From Myxococcales bacterium (GTDB lineage: Bacteria; Myxococcota_A; Polyangia; Polyangiales; Polyangiaceae), in assembly GCA_021847645.1 (NCBI GenBank), contig JAJZQG010000053.1, forward strand, positions 1-41,688: a stretch of 41,688 nucleotides of DNA, given 5' to 3'. A program made the translations under genes and the position numbers. The stretch's first letter is position 1. The number at the start of each line of letters is the position of its first letter. Positions 33,780 through 40,426 of this stretch are shown here, one piece after another. Below the pieces are notes generated by a model. It had not been told where the DNA came from. It ran no database searches and saw only the letters and a program-made list of their open reading frames with translations.

Positions 33780-34178
33780 ATGCCGGGACGTGAGCGCGCG
33801 GTGCAAGGCGGAAACGAGCTGGTCAAGCTGGTCGTGCAGCTGGTCAACGCGCTGGGGCTCGAGGCCCGGGAGCAGTTCCGCGCGGGGCACCGGATCTGGG
33901 GCGCGGAGCGACGTATCGATATCGTCGTAACCAATCCGGCGACCCGGCAGCGGCTGGGAATCGAGTGCAAGTACCAGGGCACCTCGGGCAGCGCGGAAGA
34001 GAAGATCCCGACGACGATCCGGGACATCGAAGCGTGGCCGATTCCGGGTATCGTGGTGTTCTCGGGCGAGGGATTCAGCCCGCACATGCGATCGTTCCTC
34101 ATCGCGTCGGGCAAGGCCGTGCTGCTCGAGGACCTGGAGGCGTGGCTGCGGCTGTTCTTCGGGCTCGAGCTGGCCTGA
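33780..34178 (+). CDS. small PD-(D/E)XK nuclease, putative restriction enzyme
   Basis: The 132-residue protein has a compact PD-(D/E)XK pattern. A helix at 12-30 (NELVKLVVQLVNALGLEARE) precedes the first acidic residue Asp47 in RRIDIVV, then comes Glu62-x-Lys64 in LGIECKYQ, then helix and strand elements (KIPTTIRDIEAWPIPG, IVVFSGEGFS) and a terminal helix. It is shorter than most type II restriction enzymes (usually 200 or more residues) but complete for the fold. An AGGTGAGG ribosome site overlaps the methylase stop, so translation is likely coupled. A Vsr-type or other DNA nuclease cannot be excluded from sequence alone. Confidence 0.75.
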   Translation: MPGRERAVQGGNELVKLVVQLVNALGLEAREQFRAGHRIWGAERRIDIVVTNPATRQRLGIECKYQGTSGSAEEKIPTTIRDIEAWPIPGIVVFSGEGFSPHMRSFLIASGKAVLLEDLEAWLRLFFGLELA

Positions 34179-34229
34179 AGTCGAGCCGGTGGGCGTCGGC
34201 CCGACGCGTATCGGCGAGCCGAGGCTGGG

Positions 34230-35378
34230 TCAGAACGACGGGGTGATCGTGAGTACGGACATGTAATTCTGGTACGGCGGCGTGACGACGTCGTTGTTGC
34301 CCGACGCCCACTTCACGTCCGCCGAAGAGACAGAGATGCTGTCGCCGTCCACCCAGGGGGCGAGGATGAGCTTGAACTGCGCGCCCAGGGGAAGGTTCTT
34401 CGTGAAGGTCCAGGTGTTGTTGTACGGCTGGTACGTCAGCTTGTAGGCCGTGGTCCAGTTGCCCAGGTAGCTCGTCTCGCCCGTCACGTAGATAGCGTTG
34501 CCCATCCCCGCGTCGTAGGCGGTCGCGATCTGGACCGTTGTCGGGGCCACGTGGATGACAAGCTTTCCGGGCGTGGTCGTGACGTCGACGGCGTTGCCGT
34601 CGCTCGAGAGGAGCGAGTGGCTCGAGGTCATCATCATCACGCCGATCTGATGAGACCCGATCGGGAGCGTGGCGGAGAATTGGCCGTTCGCGTCCGTCGT
34701 TCCGATGCTGCCTCCGGCCTCCCAAGGGCCGTCGTAGATCGACACGCCGGAGATCGGCGTGGCGCTGAGCGTGTCCGGAGGAACGCTGCCCGCGTTGCCG
34801 ACGACCGCGTCCGCGACCACTTGGATCTGGACCGTTCCCGTGCTCGCGGTGGTGTCGGGGCTCCCTGTTCCGTCGGCCGCGCCCTGAGCGTTCACCTGGA
34901 AGTGGTAGTTGTGGCCGAATGCGCTGTCCCACCCGGTGTTGCCGCTGGTGTTGCCGCAGCCGAACCACAGTTGAAGATCACCCGGCACCGGCGGGGTGAT
35001 CTGCGCGTTGCCGCTCGCCCAGGCGCTGGTGATGGTCACGGGGAACGCGACCGGTGCCTCGTTGCCCACCGCGTAGTAGCCCCAGATCTGCCACGCGAAT
35101 CCACCGTTGCCGCCGCCCGACGCGACCGATCCGCCGCAGGACGAAACCAGCCGCGCGGGGTCGTAGGCGATCCCCACCGATTGGCCGGCGACGAGCGGCT
35201 CGGAGGCCAGCTGTGTCCAGTCCGCGGAGAAGGTGATCATCGAGGCCGGTGCCGCTGCCTGTCCGGCGACGATCGACGCTGCGGACTCCCAGGAGGCGTC
35301 GCCCTGCGGGGCGGAGCCGCAGCCGGAGAGAATCCAGGTGGAAGCGAGAAGAAGCATCGCAGAGCGCCTGAGCATCAT
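34230..35378 (-). CDS. lipoprotein with DUF6209-like and CBM20-like domains
   Basis: The 382-residue product has a lipobox (STWILSGCGSA). The first domain (about 45-175) carries features of DUF6209: MITFSADWTQLASEPLVAGQ, IAYDPARLVSSCGG, FAWQIWGYYAVG and a WFGCGNTSGNTGWDSAFGHN block. A carboxypeptidase-regulatory-like sandwich (about 200-285) is followed by a C-terminal starch-binding CBM20-like domain (about 287-382). That domain has the signature order YVTGETSYLGNWTTA, NNTWTFTKNLPLG, FKLILAPWVDG and VKWASGNNDVVTPP. It may bind glycans at the cell surface; there is no catalytic domain. The ATG at 35378 has a GGAGGA site eight bases upstream. Confidence 0.75.
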   Translation of the reverse strand: MMLRRSAMLLLASTWILSGCGSAPQGDASWESAASIVAGQAAAPASMITFSADWTQLASEPLVAGQSVGIAYDPARLVSSCGGSVASGGGNGGFAWQIWGYYAVGNEAPVAFPVTITSAWASGNAQITPPVPGDLQLWFGCGNTSGNTGWDSAFGHNYHFQVNAQGAADGTGSPDTTASTGTVQIQVVADAVVGNAGSVPPDTLSATPISGVSIYDGPWEAGGSIGTTDANGQFSATLPIGSHQIGVMMMTSSHSLLSSDGNAVDVTTTPGKLVIHVAPTTVQIATAYDAGMGNAIYVTGETSYLGNWTTAYKLTYQPYNNTWTFTKNLPLGAQFKLILAPWVDGDSISVSSADVKWASGNNDVVTPPYQNYMSVLTITPSF

Positions 35379-35472
35379 GGTTGCGTATCCTCCAGCGGTC
35401 GGGACGACGTGGCCTGCGGCCGCCGTCGTGTGTGTGTCGGCCGTACACGTACCACCCGGGGAGGGTGCGGTC

Positions 35473-35488
35473 AACTCAGATCTGAGTT
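35473..35488. promoter_or_regulatory. perfect 16-bp palindrome upstream of the CBM20-like lipoprotein gene
   Basis: AACTCAGATCTGAGTT is a perfect inverted repeat about 95 bp upstream of the start at 35378. It is in the right place for a repressor or activator of the minus-strand lipoprotein gene. It contains BglII-type AGATCT, so short palindromes of this kind occur by chance, but eight exact base pairs is less likely. Confidence 0.45.
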
Positions 35489-35505
35489 ACGGTTTTCCTT
35501 ACACC

Positions 35506-35557
35506 CTTGCCTGCCGCGGACCGGAAGGTGTGAAGCCGATAGGCCGCGGCAAGCAAG
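35506..35557. terminator. strong hairpin after cerR
   Basis: Arms CTTGCCTGCCGCGG (35506-35519) and CCGCGGCAAGCAAG (35544-35557) pair over 14 bp with one mismatch around a 24-base loop. Read on the minus strand it follows the cerR stop by about 25 bases. The downstream sequence is GGTGTAAGGAAAACC rather than a U tract, so it may act as a 3'-end stabiliser or weak terminator. Confidence 0.4.
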
Positions 35558-35582
35558 TGCGGCAGCGCGCGGCCGCTCCTTC

Positions 35583-36566
35583 TTACAGCCAGTGGTTCGC
35601 TATGTACCAGTCCGCCGTGAGCTTCGCTCCATCGTCCCAATGAACCATGGGCTCGAATCCCAGCTCGCTGCGCGCTGCTGACGAGTCTCCGACCCACTGC
35701 TGCAACAGCTCGGTGACCTTCTCGGAGGTCACCATCACCGCGCGGTTCGCGACACGGCCGTACCACTCGGTCGTCACGCCGAGCGTCCTGACCACGAAGT
35801 TCGGGATCGGAAAGCTCACCAGCGCCTTCTTGCCCACCGCGCGCTCGAGCCCGCCGCTCAGCCCTCGCCGGTCGTAGACCACGCCGTCGTCCAGGTCATA
35901 GGCGCGGCCGCTGGGGATGTCGGCGGTCAGGGCGAGCACCACCGCGCGCGCGCAGTCCTCGCCGTAGATGAGCGTCAGCTTCCCTTCCGGCGCCCCGATG
36001 GACGGCAGCACGCGCATCTTGGCGTACTGGAAGAGCTGCAGCATCTCCCGGTCCCGGGGGCCATAGATGGCAGTCGGACGCACCACCGTTACGTGCAAGT
36101 GAGCCTTGGCGGCCAGCACGCGCCGCTCGGCTTCCAGCTTGGATCTTCCGTAGCTGGTCACGGGCGCCGGCGGCGCGTCGAGCGGAAGAGGGCTGCCGTC
36201 GGGGGAGGGAGCCCGGGCGGCCAGGCTCGAGACGAACACGAAGCGCTTGACGGTATCCTTGTGCTCGATCGCCGCATCGAGCACGTTCTGGGTGCCGATG
36301 ACATTGGTGAGCTCGAACTCGGCCTTGGAACGGGCCTTGACCAGGCCGGCCGAGTGGATGACGGCGTCGACTCCGGCGCAGGCCGCGATGCACGAAGCGC
36401 GGTCCTCCACGCTGCCTTCGGCCAGCTCGACCCGGGGCAGCGTGCGAAGGAATCGCGTGTCGGAGGTCTTGCGCACGAGCGCGCGCACGTCGTGGCCGCC
36501 GTCGCTCAGCAGCTGGGCGACATGGGAGCCGAGGAACCCGGAGCCGCCGGTCAACAGGACTTTCAT
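35583..36566 (-). CDS. cerR: NAD(P)-dependent extended SDR, probable ceramide-pathway ketoreductase CerR
   Basis: The 327-residue product is an extended short-chain dehydrogenase: GGSGFLG (7-13) for NAD(P), a VSS at 112-114, and Tyr139-x3-Lys143 in SYGRSKLEAE. NAD-epimerase-type substrate-binding sequence follows. By itself it could act on many sugars or lipids. In this position, directly downstream of a bCerS-like gene and spt, it fits CerR, the reductase of the 3-ketone in bacterial ceramide synthesis characterised in Caulobacter. The start is 12 bp after the bcerS stop behind GAGGTGAAG. Confidence in SDR is high; CerR rests on context and general similarity. Confidence 0.8.
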   Translation of the reverse strand: MKVLLTGGSGFLGSHVAQLLSDGGHDVRALVRKTSDTRFLRTLPRVELAEGSVEDRASCIAACAGVDAVIHSAGLVKARSKAEFELTNVIGTQNVLDAAIEHKDTVKRFVFVSSLAARAPSPDGSPLPLDAPPAPVTSYGRSKLEAERRVLAAKAHLHVTVVRPTAIYGPRDREMLQLFQYAKMRVLPSIGAPEGKLTLIYGEDCARAVVLALTADIPSGRAYDLDDGVVYDRRGLSGGLERAVGKKALVSFPIPNFVVRTLGVTTEWYGRVANRAVMVTSEKVTELLQQWVGDSSAARSELGFEPMVHWDDGAKLTADWYIANHWL

Positions 36567-36578
36567 CGCTTCACCTCG

Positions 36579-37706
36579 TCAGAGCTGCTTCTCGAACAGC
36601 CGGTACTTCTTGTGGATCTTGCCGCCCATGAACTTGATTCCCACGTTGACCGGGGCGTTGTCCTCCAGGGTCCACGACAGCTCGCCGTGGGTCATGCCCA
36701 GGCGCTCGCCGGCCCTGTGCATCTCCACGTACATGAAGGTGGACAATGCCGCATAGCGGCGCACCTGGCGCAGCTTGCGACGGATACCCAGGATGATCAG
36801 GCGGGCGGACTTGGGCCGCTGGACCTTCAGGCGCCACAGCAGCTTGGCGAACCCCAGGGGCAGCAGCTTGCCGTGCAGGTCGCCGATGATGTCGTTGATG
36901 TTCGGCAGCGCCACGGCCACGGCCACCGGCTCGCCGTTGATGCTCACGATCTGCGACAGCTCCGGAACCAGGATCAGCTTGAGGTCCGCCGCCATCTTGC
37001 GCAGCTCGCCGTGCGTCATGGGCACGAACCCCCAGTTGTCGCTCCACGCATCGTTGAAGATGTCCATCAGGATGCGCACGTCGCGCTCGGTGTGCTTGAT
37101 ATCCACGTTGCGCACCGTGACCTCGGGCATCTCCTTGATCGACGCATGCGCCTTGACCGCACGCTCGGGCAGCGACCCCACCTGGTAGCGCCACGCGTAC
37201 ACATCCTTGATCTTCGCCAGGCCAGCCGCCTCGATCAGGCCCGCCTGATACGGCCGGTGGTGCGGCATCATGATGAACGGCGGCGAGTCGAACCCCTCGA
37301 TGAGGCACCCGATCTCGTCGTTGATCGAAACCGAGATCGGCCCGCGGATCTTCTTCATCCCGCGCTTCGCCAGCCACACCCCCGCCCGATCCAGCAACGC
37401 CTTCGCCACCTCGACGTCGTCGATCGTGTCGAAGAACCCGAAGAACCCGCAGTCGTCCTTGTAGCGCGCCAGGTGCTCCCGGTCGATCTGCGCCGTGCAC
37501 CGGCCCACGCACTTGCCGTCCTTCCACGCCGTGAACAGCGTCCCTTCGCCATGCTCGAAGAACGGGTGCTTGGGGCTCAGCCGCTCCTTGAGGTCCATGT
37601 CGAGCGGACGCACGTAGTACGGATCGCCGCGGTAGATCAGGTCCACCACGTCGAGAAACGGCTTGAGGTCCTTGCCGAGCGGAGTCTCGCGAACGTCGAT
37701 CGTCAT
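36579..37706 (-). CDS. bcerS: GNAT-like acyltransferase, probable bacterial ceramide synthase
   Basis: The 375-residue product begins MTIDVRETPLGKDLKPFLDV and continues DPYYVRPLDMDLKERLSPKH, FFEHGEGTLFTAWKDGKCVG, GFFGFFDTIDDVEVAKALLD, IRGPISVSINDEIGCLIEGF and PPFIMMPHHRPYQAGLI. This layout is that of the family that includes the Caulobacter bacterial ceramide synthase, which N-acylates sphinganine or its 3-keto form. The family was long annotated as a hypothetical N-acetyltransferase. A second acyltransferase-like half follows (NWGFVPMTHGELRKMAADLK; YVEMHRAGERLGMTHGELSW). It sits between spt and cerR with short gaps of about 60 and 12 bp. Soluble, with no signal peptide. Confidence 0.8.
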   Translation of the reverse strand: MTIDVRETPLGKDLKPFLDVVDLIYRGDPYYVRPLDMDLKERLSPKHPFFEHGEGTLFTAWKDGKCVGRCTAQIDREHLARYKDDCGFFGFFDTIDDVEVAKALLDRAGVWLAKRGMKKIRGPISVSINDEIGCLIEGFDSPPFIMMPHHRPYQAGLIEAAGLAKIKDVYAWRYQVGSLPERAVKAHASIKEMPEVTVRNVDIKHTERDVRILMDIFNDAWSDNWGFVPMTHGELRKMAADLKLILVPELSQIVSINGEPVAVAVALPNINDIIGDLHGKLLPLGFAKLLWRLKVQRPKSARLIILGIRRKLRQVRRYAALSTFMYVEMHRAGERLGMTHGELSWTLEDNAPVNVGIKFMGGKIHKKYRLFEKQL

Positions 37707-37765
37707 GGGTGTCGCGTACCTCGCGCGCGTCACGGGTTCAATCGTGGGCGCACACGGTGGAGGGA

Positions 37766-39349
37766 TTACTTCTTGAGGACGCCGAACTTCTTGCCAACCG
37801 CCTGGAAGGCTTCGAGCGCGCGGTCGAGGTGCTCGCGGGTGTGGGTGGCCATGTAGCTGGTGCGCAAGCACGCGCTCTTCGGAGGCACCCCGGGCGAAAT
37901 GAACGGGTTCGTGTAGATGCCGTGGGTGTCCAACAGCTCCTTCCACATCATGATCGTGCGAAGGTCCTGGCGGACGTACAGCGGGATGACCGCGGTCTGG
38001 CTGTGACCGAAGTCCCAGCCCATGGCCCGCAGGTTCTCGCGCATGTACTCGCAGTTCTCGCGCAGCTTCTCGATGCGCCACTGCTCCTCAAGCATCACGT
38101 CCATCGCCGCCATGGCCGCGGCCACGTTGGGCGGCGCCGCGCTGGCCGCGAACATGAACGACGAGGCGAAGTGCTGGATGTAGTCGAGCACCTTGCGCTC
38201 GCCCACCAGCCAGCCTCCAATCGACGCGAACGACTTGGAGAACGTGCCGCCGATCAGGTCGACCTTGTCCTCGATGCCGAAGTGCGCCGCGGTGCCCCGC
38301 CCCTCGGGCCCGATCACGCCCAGCGCGTGCGCGTCGTCCACGAACACCCGCGCGCCGTGCTTCTTCGCCACCTCGACCAGCTCCGGCAGCCTGGCGATCT
38401 CCCCTTCGGCGCTGAATACGCCGTCCGTGATCACGAACGCGCCTTCCTTCTCCCCGAGCTCCGACAACGCCCGATCCAACGACTCCGGGTCGTTGTGCCG
38501 GTAGCGCACCATCCGCGCGCCCGCCGCCTGGCCCAGCCGCACACCGTCGTAGATCGACGCGTGGTCGCTGCGGTCGATGACCGCCACCGTGTGCTTGTTC
38601 GACAGCATGGCCGCCGAGGTGGCGAGGTTGACCTGGTAGCCCGTGGTGAATACCAGCGCCGCTTCCTTCTTGTGCCAGGCCGCGAGCTTCTCCTCGAACT
38701 CCTTGTGCAGCTTCATCGACCCGTTGACCAGCCGCGAGCCCGTCATGCTCGTGCCGTACTTGCGGATCGCCTCCATCGCCGCTTCCCGCACCTTCGGGTG
38801 CGTGGTCAGGCCCAGGTAGTTGTTCGACCCGAGCATCAATACCCGCTTGCCCTCGAGAACGGCTTCCGGCCCGTCGTTCAGATCCAACGGCCGGAAGTAC
38901 GGGTACACGCCCATCTTGCGCGCGTTGTCCGCCGTCTTGAAGTCGAAGCACTTCTGGAACACGTCGCGCCCACCCTGGTTCGCCAGCGACGTGCGGTTCG
39001 CGATCGAGTCCGCCAGCCCCTTCTCGTCGACCTTCTCGTCCTCCGCGGACGCCTCGCGCCGCGCAGGCGCTTCGACGCGCGCGCTCGGTTGCGCCGCCGT
39101 GTCGCTCGAGGGCGTGGCGCTGCGCCGGGGCGCAGGCTCGTCGTCGGTCATCGACGGGTCCATCTCCGGCAGCCCGTAGCCGTGGACCAGCACCTGCCAG
39201 GCCTCGGCGGCCTTGCCCGCCGCTGCGCGGAAACGCCCCGGCGCGGTCATGAACGCGTCGGCCAGCTTCATCACCCGATCGTCGCTCACGAAGCGCAGGA
39301 CCGTGGGCTGTACGACATCTTTCCCGTGGCGAACGAGGTTTCGAATCAT
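37766..39349 (-). CDS. spt: serine palmitoyltransferase-type alpha-oxoamine synthase
   Basis: The 527-residue PLP enzyme condenses serine with an acyl thioester to 3-ketosphinganine if it is Spt, as context suggests; close relatives make 8-amino-7-oxononanoate or 2-amino-3-ketobutyrate. The core (about 140-520) has GSNNYLGLTTHP, GTSMTGSRLVNGS, FTTGYQVNLA, DRSDHASIYDG, DGVFSAEGEIA, VDDAHALGVIGPEGRG and the PLP lysine Lys372 in GGTFSKSFASIGG. An N-terminal extension of about 130 residues has a helical part (MIRNLVRHGKDVVQP to HGYGLPEMD) and a Pro/Ala/Glu-rich linker. The ATG at 39349 has GAGGTG nine bases upstream. It is first in the ceramide cluster; the 180 bp upstream to 39529 should hold the promoter. 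Confidence 0.88.
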   Translation of the reverse strand: MIRNLVRHGKDVVQPTVLRFVSDDRVMKLADAFMTAPGRFRAAAGKAAEAWQVLVHGYGLPEMDPSMTDDEPAPRRSATPSSDTAAQPSARVEAPARREASAEDEKVDEKGLADSIANRTSLANQGGRDVFQKCFDFKTADNARKMGVYPYFRPLDLNDGPEAVLEGKRVLMLGSNNYLGLTTHPKVREAAMEAIRKYGTSMTGSRLVNGSMKLHKEFEEKLAAWHKKEAALVFTTGYQVNLATSAAMLSNKHTVAVIDRSDHASIYDGVRLGQAAGARMVRYRHNDPESLDRALSELGEKEGAFVITDGVFSAEGEIARLPELVEVAKKHGARVFVDDAHALGVIGPEGRGTAAHFGIEDKVDLIGGTFSKSFASIGGWLVGERKVLDYIQHFASSFMFAASAAPPNVAAAMAAMDVMLEEQWRIEKLRENCEYMRENLRAMGWDFGHSQTAVIPLYVRQDLRTIMMWKELLDTHGIYTNPFISPGVPPKSACLRTSYMATHTREHLDRALEAFQAVGKKFGVLKK

Positions 39350-39529
39350 CAGAGCACCTCTACAGAATCCCGCGCGTGAGCCATCTGCGGGGAGCGGGAC
39401 GCTAGGCAAGACCCGATCGGGATGTCAACCGCCCGAAGCGTCCCCGCGCCGACCGGGGGACGGCGCTCCTGGAGTGCGAAAGCCATTACGCGGATCCGCA
39501 CCGGCCCAACCACCGAGCGGGCCATCACC

Positions 39530-40369
39530 TCAAAGCGCCGAGCCGGCCGGCACTGCCAGCGGTGCCTCGGCACGCTCGCCGCGAAGCAAACGCCCCAGCA
39601 CCCAGCGCGAGATCTCCTCGGCACCCACCCCGTCGAAATGCACCCCGTCGGGCCGAATCGGCGCGCCTCCGCTCTTGAGCTCGCACTGGCCGTCGCCGCA
39701 CAGCTGTGCTTGCAGATCCAGCAGCTCGACGTCCCCCACCTTCGCCGCGGCGGCCTTCTGCATGTCATTGAAGCAGTCGACCAGCTTGTGCGGATTGGCC
39801 TTCACCCACAAGCCGACCGGATACGGCACCACGGTCAGCATCAAGTGCCCCGCGCCGGGGCGAATGGCCGCCAGGCGGCTCCGAAGCTCGTTGCCGTACG
39901 CCGTGCTCCACCCCCGGTCGCACGCCCGCTGCCATCGTCCCTCGACCTTGCCTCGTGCGAAAAAGCCCCCTCCCAGCACGACCAGCGTCACGTCCGGATG
40001 CACTTCCTGCACGTCGCTCTCCCACTTTGCCGCGCAGTTTCCCCCGTCGTGCGCCCGGTTGTTGAGCGACCGCATCGGAATCACGCCCTCGAGCAGGCTG
40101 CAGTCGCCCACACCCCGGTCCACGATCACCGCGCCCGAGCCCTCGCGGACCGCGTGAAGTCGCTCCCCGAGCGCTGCCGCCACCGAATCTCCCAGCACCA
40201 GAATCCGCGTCATGCTCTCCGGTGCCGCGCTCGCCGCCGGAACCGCCCGGAGCGCCTCGGCCGCTTGTGCCTGCGACGGCTTCGCCGAGGCCGTGGACGA
40301 GCGCGACGTCGACACCCGAGTTTGACGAGGTGCGCCCCCGCCTGGGCAGACAACCGCTGGAGATCGCAC
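39530..40369 (-). CDS. SGNH-domain esterase, possibly 5'-truncated
   Basis: The 279-codon frame (GTG start) has a Ser/Ala-rich lead of about 50 residues and then an SGNH hydrolase domain: ILVLGDSVAAALGERL (catalytic Ser), NNRAHDGGNCAAKWESDVQE, VVLGGGFFARG, and RPDGVHFDGVGAEEISRWVL with the Asp-x-x-His pair. This type is usually the C-terminal extracytoplasmic domain of membrane O-acyltransferases that decorate peptidoglycan or polysaccharides. Here no membrane domain or signal is present, and the frame stays open upstream toward the transposase. It may be a leftover of such a gene cut by the IS. If translation starts at the ATG at 40213, only the bare domain remains. Confidence 0.7.
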   Translation of the reverse strand: MRSPAVVCPGGGAPRQTRVSTSRSSTASAKPSQAQAAEALRAVPAASAAPESMTRILVLGDSVAAALGERLHAVREGSGAVIVDRGVGDCSLLEGVIPMRSLNNRAHDGGNCAAKWESDVQEVHPDVTLVVLGGGFFARGKVEGRWQRACDRGWSTAYGNELRSRLAAIRPGAGHLMLTVVPYPVGLWVKANPHKLVDCFNDMQKAAAAKVGDVELLDLQAQLCGDGQCELKSGGAPIRPDGVHFDGVGAEEISRWVLGRLLRGERAEAPLAVPAGSAL

Positions 40370-40426
40370 CGGAAACCGCGGATCTCGGCTCCGGAGTCGT
40401 GTTACTGGGCGGCCGGCTCGCGGCGC

